Positions 15,514 through 22,189 of a stretch of 42,758 nucleotides of DNA are shown here, piece by piece (the stretch's first letter is position 1; every line of letters begins with the position of its first letter). This stretch comes from a virus. The stretch spans positions 1 to 42,758 of the IMG/VR virus record IMGVR_UViG_3300025141_000218; one strand, 5' to 3'. A model generated the notes under the pieces. The model ran no database searches. It was given only the letters and a program-made list of their open reading frames with translations, and had not been told where the DNA came from. The position numbers and the translations under genes are program-made.

Positions 15514-16980
15514 GCGGTTGAAAGCCTTTTTTATTGCTTCTTGATTTAGACCAGCAGCGAGCAGACCCGAGGAAGTAAGGACCGGGTGCTTCGCTATGAA
15601 GCGCTGAAGCAGGTTAGGTTTCATGCCTGCCCGCTCACGTTTCCGCAAGTGAGCGCTGTACGCGTAGACTAGCGGGATAAGTAGCGCCCAAGCAGGAACC
15701 GACTTCAAAGTGCCGGCTAACCCGGCTACTGTAGCCGTCTTCTCCAGACCACCGTTCGAAACTACATCGTCCAAACCGGCGAGTGCCTGGTTACGGTAAT
15801 CAATGTAAAGCTTACCTAGAAATTCTTCGTGCTCCCCACCAAGTGGGGTTTCAACGTCGATTGGCTGGGCTGTGGCCAATTTCTCTAAGCGCTTGTAACT
15901 GTGCGGGCAGAACATCGACCTGGTGCCGGAGTCGATATCCATGGGCAACGGGGCCCCGGCGAAGCTCATATTTATCGGGGAGGTACCAGCACCCCGACTC
16001 TGCGGGCGGAAGACAATATTACGTTTGAATAAATGCGAAGCTGTAGGAGCACCGACGGACTTCACAAGTACGATGCGCTGGAATTCCGAAGGCTTCAGGA
16101 TAATACCTTTACCCAGGAGTGCTCCCAGAGCAGCGCCAAGCGGGCGCTCCGACAAGCGCTGGAGTGCCTTCTCAGGGAGGGACTCTTCTGCTTTAAACAA
16201 GGGATCCAGGTGGTTAGCCATTCCTGGGACATCCTTGAGGATAGTAGCACTCTTGCCCTTGGTCGCTGTTTTCACTGAAGCTACTTTCTCAAGTGCGAAG
16301 CCTGTACGATCCGCCCCTACCAATACAAAAGAAAGATCGAAGAATCGGGGGTTGGGGTTGAAGAGGAATACCTTGCGGCCGTCTGGATACGTCTTCCCAA
16401 GTTCGTTCTTCCCGTGAAAACAGTAATCGGAGCGAGTGCGGGACCTATGTCCGCAGATGCTACATACGTCGTAGGCAACTCTGCATCCCATGGATACAGG
16501 TACGTTTTCTCCTGCTTCGAGGCGAGCCACCAGCGATCCGTGTCCTTCATCGCGACCTTTCTTCATGTTGATCTCGATGACCAACTCTACGCGGTGCATT
16601 TTCCGGTTATAGACCGAGAGCACCACTTTCCCGAAACTCTTCTCGATATCTTTGTTGACGTGGTGGCGGTAAGTGCCGGCATTGTAGAAGCTCTTGTACC
16701 CGTACATTGGGGCCTGCGGGTGCAACAGCTGCTTCTCTTCGAAATAGTCATTGTTGATATTTGCACCGTAGTACTCCCCGGCGCCCAGAGCGGAGATCAA
16801 GATGTAGATGAACCCAGGCTTCTTCTTGACCCCTTTGATGTACTTATTGACTTCCGGGTCGTAGTCACGCTTAGTCTTCGCCGTCTTCTCGAACCCCGAA
16901 GCATTGGGATTGTAGGTCTCTACAAAGATCTGCCCGGTTTCGGGATCGATGCCCTGGAAGTCTAGTCGTTTTTCAATCAT
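15499..16980 (-). CDS. S78-like prohead maturation protease with zinc-knuckle and C-terminal extension
   Basis: A 493-residue protein. Residues 50-170 match the herpesvirus-assemblin/HK97 type protease layout: a strand pair, a histidine at 106 or 107 (R-H-H-V-N), a G-K-V-V-L-S-V-Y-N strand, a long E-L-V-I-E-I strand, then G-E-N-V-P-V-S-M-G with candidate nucleophile Ser163. A Cys cluster follows directly (C173, C176, C187, H189), and an F-F-D-L-S-F-V-L-V-G-A-D segment closes the domain. Four signature sites lie in the protein itself: E-K-T-A at 31-34, E-K-V-A at 231-234, E-K-L-A at 366-369 and E-K-T-A at 413-416. These would separate a propeptide, the protease core and C-terminal pieces by self-cleavage. 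The C-terminus has a hydrophobic stretch near 430-442 and a K-H-P-V-L-T-S motif at 464-470. Protease assignment is fairly secure; cleavage specificity is inferred. Confidence 0.68.
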   Translation of the reverse strand: MIEKRLDFQGIDPETGQIFVETYNPNASGFEKTAKTKRDYDPEVNKYIKGVKKKPGFIYILISALGAGEYYGANINNDYFEEKQLLHPQAPMYGYKSFYNAGTYRHHVNKDIEKSFGKVVLSVYNRKMHRVELVIEINMKKGRDEGHGSLVARLEAGENVPVSMGCRVAYDVCSICGHRSRTRSDYCFHGKNELGKTYPDGRKVFLFNPNPRFFDLSFVLVGADRTGFALEKVASVKTATKGKSATILKDVPGMANHLDPLFKAEESLPEKALQRLSERPLGAALGALLGKGIILKPSEFQRIVLVKSVGAPTASHLFKRNIVFRPQSRGAGTSPINMSFAGAPLPMDIDSGTRSMFCPHSYKRLEKLATAQPIDVETPLGGEHEEFLGKLYIDYRNQALAGLDDVVSNGGLEKTATVAGLAGTLKSVPAWALLIPLVYAYSAHLRKRERAGMKPNLLQRFIAKHPVLTSSGLLAAGLNQEAIKKAFNRLPFV

Positions 16981-16982
16981 AA

Positions 16983-17549
16983 CTAACGCTCGCTTCGTTC
17001 GCGATCCTTGTGCTTCAGGTACATCGAGAGCGGGAGAGTACTGGCGGCTACTGCGTTCCGCGGGGCATTAGCCCTGTCGGAGTCGATACGCGCCTGGATG
17101 GCTGCGGCCGCGTCTGCTCTCTGCTGGCGAATCTTAGAGTTGTAGGTAGTTCGGAACTTAGGATCATCCCGGAGCATACGCTTGGTAATTGCCCGCTTTG
17201 CTTTTGACTTAGAGATCGCCGGCCAAATGCCTGCGGTCGGGATTCCCGTCAGCAGTGGGTGCCGCATACCAAAGCGCTTACTGCGTTGCCGTGCTATCAG
17301 ACTCCGGACCTTATCCTCGTCCTTACCACCGACGAACGCCCCGAGTTCGTCTTCTATATCGCCGACGCGGAGCTTAGCTTCTTTCTGCAGAGACACGTTG
17401 GCAGTAGGAGCGCACTTAGTGTGGTCATACTGGAACCGCTTAATCTTCGGTTCGTCGCCCTCTTCCATGTCGACATCCCACAGTGGGTTGCCGTAAGCGG
17501 ACAACTTTTCGAGTTCATCTTCAAATGCTGCCCAAAATATGTTTTCCAT
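16983..17549 (-). CDS. Small basic head-type protein with WAAFEDE leader
   Basis: A 188-residue protein. Residues 6-17 read W-A-A-F-E-D-E-L-E-K-L-S, almost identical to the leaders of the 127- and 116-residue proteins further upstream in the operon. After the leader comes an acidic section, a Q-K-E-A-K element near 56, and from residue 85 a strongly basic C-terminal half with an R-H-P-L-L-T-G motif (96-102) and many Arg/Lys helices. It sits just before the protease gene, the two separated by two bases. The leader suggests targeting to or processing in the prohead; the basic domain would suit DNA contact. Function unknown. Confidence 0.5.
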   Translation of the reverse strand: MENIFWAAFEDELEKLSAYGNPLWDVDMEEGDEPKIKRFQYDHTKCAPTANVSLQKEAKLRVGDIEDELGAFVGGKDEDKVRSLIARQRSKRFGMRHPLLTGIPTAGIWPAISKSKAKRAITKRMLRDDPKFRTTYNSKIRQQRADAAAAIQARIDSDRANAPRNAVAASTLPLSMYLKHKDRERSER

Positions 17550-17561
17550 TGTCAGCCCCTA

Positions 17562-17580
17562 AATATCACGTTTAGATATT
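17562..17580 (-). other. AT-rich inverted repeat upstream of a leader-protein gene
   Basis: AATATC and GATATT are separated by seven bases just 5' of the SD of the 188-residue gene. It is weak but could influence ribosome access, or be an operator-like site. Nothing else is visible in this 31-base gap. Confidence 0.2.
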
Positions 17581-18063
17581 CTACAGCTTCTTCGAGAGAC
17601 CCACACCCTTGCCGGTGGCGCCGCGAATAGCATCTCCGACACCCCGAGGACCACGGGAACCCTGAATGCGGCTAAGGGTCTCAACGTCCTGTAGCGGGAA
17701 GCCAGCATCTTTAAAGTCGTGCATCCGCTTCACGAACGAACCAGCGGCAAGCGGATCACCCGCGACGTGTGGGGAGAAGTGCATCAATGCCCGGAAGTAA
17801 GGCTTAATGGAGCCCCGGTGCTTCTTGAGATCTGGGTGCGATTTGAGCATTCGCTTGAAATTGCGCTTCGCCTTGTATTTCTCGGTGGCGGCGTCAAGCC
17901 CTTGTGCTGCAACTGCCCCACCCGTAGCGAAGCCCATACCCAGAAGACCCAACTTCCCAATAGTCTTCCACATGGGAGAGGAAGGCAGTGGAGGTCTAGC
18001 AGCTTCCTTCGTCTTACCAAGAAGCTCCAATGTAGCGCGTGTGTTTTCGAAGTTACTTCCCAT
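17581..18063 (-). CDS. Basic glycine-zipper head-type protein
   Basis: A 160-residue protein of unknown function. The N-terminus holds a helix followed by L-L-G-K-T-K-E-A-A (about 14-22), a variant of the head signature. Residues 35-52 form a Gly/Ala-rich hydrophobic segment (L-G-L-L-G-M-G-F-A-T-G-G). The rest is basic, with K-A-K-R-N-F-K-R-M-L-K-S-H-P near 63-76; the same K-R-M-L-x-x-(H/D)-P pattern occurs in the 188-residue neighbour (K-R-M-L-R-D-D-P). The C-terminus is Gly/Arg-rich. Its start overlaps the stop of the gene upstream as TAATG. The shared pattern with the neighbour suggests a paralogous family of internal proteins. Confidence 0.45.
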   Translation of the reverse strand: MGSNFENTRATLELLGKTKEAARPPLPSSPMWKTIGKLGLLGMGFATGGAVAAQGLDAATEKYKAKRNFKRMLKSHPDLKKHRGSIKPYFRALMHFSPHVAGDPLAAGSFVKRMHDFKDAGFPLQDVETLSRIQGSRGPRGVGDAIRGATGKGVGLSKKL

Positions 18064-18584
18064 TAGAAATTACCCCCGGAACTTGGAAGTGGTTGGTAGT
18101 ATGGTTGCATCTGCTGCTGCAAGGCAGCCATCTCGCCGCGGCCTGCAGTCGGACTTATGAACTTAGTGCGTGACTTGCGTAACTCATTCAAAGCTAAGAG
18201 CCCACCACCGGTAATGAACGGGTGACGCTGTGCTGCTCCGGCGACACCACCAAAAGACGTCTTACGGATAGCGGGTACTCTCTTGCCTCCAATCTTGAGC
18301 CAGGATACCCGGGCTCGTTTGGCCTCCGGGAGTGCTGCTAGCTCAGCTCTGGAAATTTGCTTGTATCCCTTGAGAGAGGAGGCATCCCGGACTTTCCATC
18401 GCAGGCGGGTATTCTTCAGCGGACCCGTGAGGTTCTTCACCCCAATGGCGGCATCCTTTAATCCCTTTGCCGCGGGCCGAATAGTTCCCTTAGTAAGCAA
18501 CTTGCCGAGCATATGGATTGGGTTGAGAGGACCACCTACCTTAACGATCCCACGGGAGACCCGAAGCGGATTACCTTGCCGCAT
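18063..18584 (-). CDS. Basic head-type protein with HPFITGG motif
   Basis: A 173-residue, strongly basic protein with net positive charge along its whole length. An R-H-P-F-I-T-G-G-G-L-L motif (120-130) resembles K-H-P-V-L-T-S-S-G-L-L near the end of the protease and R-H-P-L-L-T-G in the 188-residue protein. The last 20 residues are Gln/Pro-rich. There is no EKxA element. AAAGGAG lies seven or eight bases before the ATG, which is inside the end of the preceding gene (14-base overlap). It belongs to the internal-protein cluster between terminase and protease. Possibly a DNA-associated internal protein; no enzyme motif is visible. Confidence 0.45.
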   Translation of the reverse strand: MRQGNPLRVSRGIVKVGGPLNPIHMLGKLLTKGTIRPAAKGLKDAAIGVKNLTGPLKNTRLRWKVRDASSLKGYKQISRAELAALPEAKRARVSWLKIGGKRVPAIRKTSFGGVAGAAQRHPFITGGGLLALNELRKSRTKFISPTAGRGEMAALQQQMQPYYQPLPSSGGNF

Positions 18585-19347
18585 GCAGTAACTCCTTTAC
18601 TCGGGGGAGGGTTTCCTTCTTCTTCTCCATGTACTTCTTGGTAGCCGTAGCGCACTCGGCAGCCTTCTGGAGCAGAGGATGCTCCGGGTTCGGGACCGCA
18701 GATACTTCGGGGGCACCCGCCCCGCGACACACGCCAGTACCGGCGCAAGCAACCTTCACAAACTCAGGAGTAGCGCCAGAGAGGCCCAGAGAACGCTCCA
18801 CCTCGCCGATGGTGAGCTCACCCGTCTGCACTGCTTCCGCAATGTACGCTTGAAGAGCAGCTACCTTAGTTAGCGCCTGCGTCTTCTCATCTTCCAGAGC
18901 GTCAAGCAGGTGGGAGACCTCCTGCCGCAGCGCGACAGTGTTGACCTCAACGGAAGCTGTTTTCTCCTTCTCTTCCGGAGTTCCGAACAGAGCTGAAGCA
19001 AGCTTCTCGGTAGTTATGAACTCTTCCCCAGGAATATAATCTGCGCGAGCTAACTTCGTCTTCACTTCGGCACCCCCACATCTATCTGCGTCAGCCACGT
19101 CGAAGGTAACGTACCCGGCCTCCTTCTCCATGAGCAGATTGAATGCTGCATTGTTTGCTGCTTCAACTACGCGTTTTGTCTGCTCTCGGTTTAGAGAGTT
19201 CTCCTTCACAAACCCGGCGATGCTGGTGTTCATATCCGCGTCAGAACTGACCAACCTACTTGCGGCGGTTTTGCCTAAACCTTCCAGAAAGTCTTTGGTC
19301 TTATGGGACGGACCACACGAAGTTAGGAACTGAACAATTGAGTCCAT
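18571..19347 (-). CDS. Helical head-type protein with many EKxA sites
   Basis: A 258-residue protein. I choose the ATG at 19347 because GGGAGG lies nine bases upstream and a good promoter lies just before it. The ORF extends a further 21 codons to 19410, through the promoter region, so that part is unlikely to be coding. The body is helical, with G-K-T-A near residue 26, then M-E-K-E-A, T-E-K-L-A, K-E-K-T-A, L-T-K-V-A, V-K-V-A and L-Q-K-A-A. A coiled-coil-like stretch lies around 155-185. Two Cys occur near C-A-G-T-G-V-C at about 201-207 and the C-terminal 40 residues are Lys/Glu-rich. This dense pattern of signature sites suggests a prohead core protein or cargo processed by the protease. 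Confidence 0.5.
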   Translation of the reverse strand: MDSIVQFLTSCGPSHKTKDFLEGLGKTAASRLVSSDADMNTSIAGFVKENSLNREQTKRVVEAANNAAFNLLMEKEAGYVTFDVADADRCGGAEVKTKLARADYIPGEEFITTEKLASALFGTPEEKEKTASVEVNTVALRQEVSHLLDALEDEKTQALTKVAALQAYIAEAVQTGELTIGEVERSLGLSGATPEFVKVACAGTGVCRGAGAPEVSAVPNPEHPLLQKAAECATATKKYMEKKKETLPRVKELLHAAR

Positions 19348-19374
19348 AAGCGGAGACCTCCCTTGACTGTGTAT

Positions 19375-19404
19375 ATCGTAAAGAGAATACGCGACATATG
19401 TCAA
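19375..19404 (-). promoter_or_regulatory. Sigma70-type promoter for head-assembly genes
   Basis: On the minus strand, a perfect TTGACA (19404-19399) is followed after 18 bases by TACGAT (19380-19375). It lies between the terminase stop and the ATG at 19347, about 20 bases before the SD. It would start a head-assembly transcript (internal proteins, protease, scaffold, capsid) independently of upstream genes. Confidence 0.5.
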
Positions 19405-19418
19405 GGTCACTTACAGTG

Positions 19419-21062
19419 TCAATCGCGTTGCATAAAAGCAGCCCCGGCGCTCATTAGGTCCGGCCTCGGGTGGCTAAGCATGCTAGCGAGGAGACAGTAA
19501 ACGGAGGAGTGGAACGCGTCATCGGTGCCATCGACCAATTTGTCGTACACCATTGTGTGCCTATCCTCGCGGTACTCGGAGTAGATGCTCAGGAAGTCCT
19601 CGGCAAAGGGTTCGAACTCCTCCCATCGAGGGAAGCGGATGTGCCCATTCTTTACGGCATTGAAGAACCGACTCATGATTTCTGTACGATTAACCATGAA
19701 ACGGGATAACGCGGGTTCCCACTTAACAACCGTCTTGGAATTGACATACTGGTACTTCGCTATCTTGCGCGGTCCGTATCTCGTAGTCAGTGCGGCGTTT
19801 TGGACAAACCCGCCGCCATAGTCAGTCCCCACCACATCTACATTGCGGGTATTTCCGTAGATCGAATCAATCTCGGCTATCTGGCGGTCCGGCTCTGAGA
19901 GCTCGCCCATAAACTTCTTGTAGTTGATGAAGGTGAACTTCCCGGTGAGGTACGCACCAGTCGACAGCACAGTGTAGCTGTTTTCCGCCGAACCCCAGTC
20001 GATGCCGAACCACTTGGGCTCCCGCGACTGCGCCCAAAAAGATGGGCCATAGGGATATTGGTCGCTGTACATGGAGACCCGTGGGTCGCAAGCCTGCCGC
20101 AGCTCCTCCTTCGTGATGGGGGTTGCGCCTACGTCGTGCGGAATGCCCAACACTTCGTTAAGGAATTGTGCCCGGGGGTACCGCTTCCGCTTATCTAACA
20201 GCTCGGGCCACGATACTCGTGGGGAAATGATCTGCGGGATGCGGAAACCCTCGAAGGGAATCTCTACCCCTGGGTCCGGATTCATAGAGACCCACTGTGA
20301 GGATTTATGCATTGGGAATATTTCTTTCCCGCATCTTGCGCATACCAGGCAGTCGGCCCCAATGTTTTCCTCACCAGGTAGATTCCAGTAACGGTAGTCA
20401 CCTCCCCCGCAACCATCGCAGGGGATCATCCACTCATTCTGCGTTGAGAACTTATTGTACGTGCGGGAGAGGGTATTCGACTCTGTTAGTGGGGTGCCGG
20501 CGTAATGGAATTGTTTGTACTCCGAAGAGAAGGTGCACTCCTCGATGACCGGCAGTAGGGTGGCGAGCACATTCTGCAGTTCGTCCACAAAGAGGAGGTC
20601 AGCCATAATCCCGCGGATAGCATCGGCCGTCAGATAGGCATACCCGAGGCGTATCTCGGAACCCGAGACGAACTCCTTGTACATAGCGTTATCCTTGGCA
20701 CCTTTGTTCAATTGCAAGTTACCAAGAACCTCCGACCAAAGGAGGGGTTGCTTGAGCCTATCTCGGCTAAACGTCTGGGCTTGGCCTTGCCGCGGAGCAA
20801 CATAGAGGATCTTGACGAAGCGATGCAAGGAGGCCGCCGAGAGCATCTTATTGCCCTGTGAAGTTGATTTTTCAACTTGTCTGCCGCACATAAGGACGGT
20901 CTTTTGCGCTGGGGTGTCGTACACCCGACGAAGGTACCTTCGGCCCTCGAAGGAGAATGGCTGCAGCTCACCCCGAATGGGTAACCGGAAAACTGACTCT
21001 ACGAAGTTGGATAAAGTTAGGCTAGCTTTAGATTGCGTCCCGGGTCCTGCGACCGGCTGCAT
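19419..21062 (-). CDS. terL: Terminase large subunit
   Basis: A 547-residue DNA-packaging motor and headful/end nuclease. The ATPase has a Walker A of G-R-Q-V-E-K-S-T (60-67), a Walker B L-L-F-V-D-E (156-161) and an A-G-T-P coupling segment (188-191). A cysteine cluster (C215, C218, C238, C241, C244) is inserted between ATPase and nuclease, as in lambda gpA-like or other zinc-bearing terminases. The RNase-H-like nuclease shows F-G-I-D-W-G-S with D355, T-D-Y-G-G-G with D414, and D-G-T-D-D-A-F-H-S near the end. The Glu in place of the usual Gly before Lys in Walker A is a mild deviation that I believe occurs in other phage terminases. There is no EKxA signature outside the Walker A E-K-S. It is encoded just upstream of the head-assembly promoter. 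Confidence 0.9.
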   Translation of the reverse strand: MQPVAGPGTQSKASLTLSNFVESVFRLPIRGELQPFSFEGRRYLRRVYDTPAQKTVLMCGRQVEKSTSQGNKMLSAASLHRFVKILYVAPRQGQAQTFSRDRLKQPLLWSEVLGNLQLNKGAKDNAMYKEFVSGSEIRLGYAYLTADAIRGIMADLLFVDELQNVLATLLPVIEECTFSSEYKQFHYAGTPLTESNTLSRTYNKFSTQNEWMIPCDGCGGGDYRYWNLPGEENIGADCLVCARCGKEIFPMHKSSQWVSMNPDPGVEIPFEGFRIPQIISPRVSWPELLDKRKRYPRAQFLNEVLGIPHDVGATPITKEELRQACDPRVSMYSDQYPYGPSFWAQSREPKWFGIDWGSAENSYTVLSTGAYLTGKFTFINYKKFMGELSEPDRQIAEIDSIYGNTRNVDVVGTDYGGGFVQNAALTTRYGPRKIAKYQYVNSKTVVKWEPALSRFMVNRTEIMSRFFNAVKNGHIRFPRWEEFEPFAEDFLSIYSEYREDRHTMVYDKLVDGTDDAFHSSVYCLLASMLSHPRPDLMSAGAAFMQRD

Positions 21063-21064
21063 AC

Positions 21065-21433
21065 TTACCCCCTAGCATTGCGGATCTTCCAGGCAAGTTC
21101 CTGGGCCCTCCTCTTAGCTTTTACACTACCTACTACCCCGGCTTCCAGACTTTTCTTACTTAGGCTGAGAGCAGAGAGTACCGGGCGGTAGGGGTACCTC
21201 ATGAACCAGGGGATCTTTGGGGGTCGCGGTTCAGGTACCAGGCTAGCGCCAATTTTCTGCAGGGTATTCATCTTCGGGGGAGGGGGCACCTTCGGTGGGG
21301 ACTTGAGTTTAGTCGGTAGGGGTTTCAGCCCTTTCGGTTTTTTCAAGTGACCCAGAATGGTATGCGGGTTGTTAGCCCGAGTTTGCTGCGGGTTCTTTGT
21401 TATCTGGTTCTTCGGGTCAAAAGGATTTGCCAT
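21065..21433 (-). CDS. Small Pro/Lys-rich protein
   Basis: A 122-residue protein of unknown function. Residues 1-75 are rich in Pro, Lys and Asn and probably disordered. Residues 76-95 contain W-F-M-R-Y-P-Y-R-P-V-L-S-A-L, similar in position and style to the H-P motifs of neighbouring basic proteins. The C-terminus is a basic helix ending R-N-A-R-G. It is two bases from the terminase start and three from the preceding gene. It lacks the leader signature of its two upstream neighbours. Probably another small internal protein. Confidence 0.4.
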   Translation of the reverse strand: MANPFDPKNQITKNPQQTRANNPHTILGHLKKPKGLKPLPTKLKSPPKVPPPPKMNTLQKIGASLVPEPRPPKIPWFMRYPYRPVLSALSLSKKSLEAGVVGSVKAKRRAQELAWKIRNARG

Positions 21434-21436
21434 TGC

Positions 21437-21820
21437 CTATTTCCCAAAGAAGTTATCGTGCGCCCGGAATTGGCGCTTGGTTCCTGCAAAGCCACCGAAC
21501 CCGGGTGCCTTACCCTTACTCTCGAAGCGTTTTACGTCGGCAGGCTTAGCTGGTGCGTAGCGGGGTGCCGGCAATTTAGCTGGTTTGAGCGTTTTCCCCG
21601 CCCTCGCCTTAAATGCAGGAGCTACCCTCGCCTTTGCGGCGTACTGCTGAGCGGCGTCCTTGCTTCCGTACGACATGCCGGACGTAGCCTTATCTAGTTT
21701 TCCGCCCATAGCCTTATGCTTTGGTGCCCCTCCGTAGTACCCCTGACTTGCTGGGTCCGCTGCCAATTTCTGGATCTCATCTTCAAACGCTGCCCAAAGA
21801 ACTTCGTTCATGTCAGTCAT
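21437..21820 (-). CDS. Small basic protein with WAAFEDE leader
   Basis: A 127-residue protein. Residues 9-20 read W-A-A-F-E-D-E-I-Q-K-L-A, closely matching the leaders at 16983-17549 and 21831-22181. The codons differ at most synonymous positions, so the similarity is kept by selection on the peptide. Past the leader the protein is Gly/Ala/Lys-rich, with K-A-R-V-A-P-A-F-K-A-R-A-G and many Lys-Pro pairs, and probably disordered. Function unknown; the leader plus basic tail fit an internal head protein that loses its leader on maturation, by analogy with T4 internal proteins. This is inference. Confidence 0.5.
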   Translation of the reverse strand: MTDMNEVLWAAFEDEIQKLAADPASQGYYGGAPKHKAMGGKLDKATSGMSYGSKDAAQQYAAKARVAPAFKARAGKTLKPAKLPAPRYAPAKPADVKRFESKGKAPGFGGFAGTKRQFRAHDNFFGK

Positions 21821-21830
21821 TGTCTTCTCC

Positions 21831-22181
21831 CTACTGGTATTGGTCCATCTTTCCGGCTCTGGGGTTTGCTACGCCCCCTGAAGTACTTAGTGGAGTCACG
21901 GGCTTGCTTGGGTTAAAGCCAAACCGCGGCGTTTTCCCGGACTTCTTAATCCAGGGGTCTTTACCTCCCCAACTTCGGGGCGTCGGCGAGGGAGGTGTTG
22001 TCTTTAGCGTCTGCACGGGCGTCTGCGCCGCAGGGCGCGGGGCCTTCCGTCCCTTTGGGGAGTATGGGTTACTATCGGCTAACCAGCCCTTTGCGCGTAT
22101 TCTGGCTGCTGCGCGCGACCCAGTGTCAAAGCTTAACTTCTGCAGCTCGTCCTCGAATGCTGCCCACAGTATGTCTTGCAT
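21831..22181 (-). CDS. Small basic protein with WAAFEDE leader
   Basis: A 116-residue protein. Residues 6-17 are W-A-A-F-E-D-E-L-Q-K-L-S. The rest is rich in Pro, Lys, Gly and Arg with a short A-A-R-I-R-A-K-G-W helix; it has little hydrophobic core and is probably disordered. TAGGAG lies before the ATG. The gene lies immediately downstream of the SNF2 helicase (eight-base gap) and is followed by the second leader protein, so two leader proteins are encoded side by side. The bodies of the leader proteins do not resemble each other, which points to the leader as a transferable signal. Confidence 0.5.
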   Translation of the reverse strand: MQDILWAAFEDELQKLSFDTGSRAAARIRAKGWLADSNPYSPKGRKAPRPAAQTPVQTLKTTPPSPTPRSWGGKDPWIKKSGKTPRFGFNPSKPVTPLSTSGGVANPRAGKMDQYQ

Positions 22182-22189
22182 CGTAACTC

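Noticed and set aside
19348-19410. N-terminal extension of the 258-residue protein
   Set aside because: It would contain the promoter -10 region and has no SD; the ATG at 19347 has GGGAGG nine bases upstream.
19608-19625. tRNA-like GGTTCGAACTC
   Set aside because: Inside the terminase nuclease-coding region with no cloverleaf.
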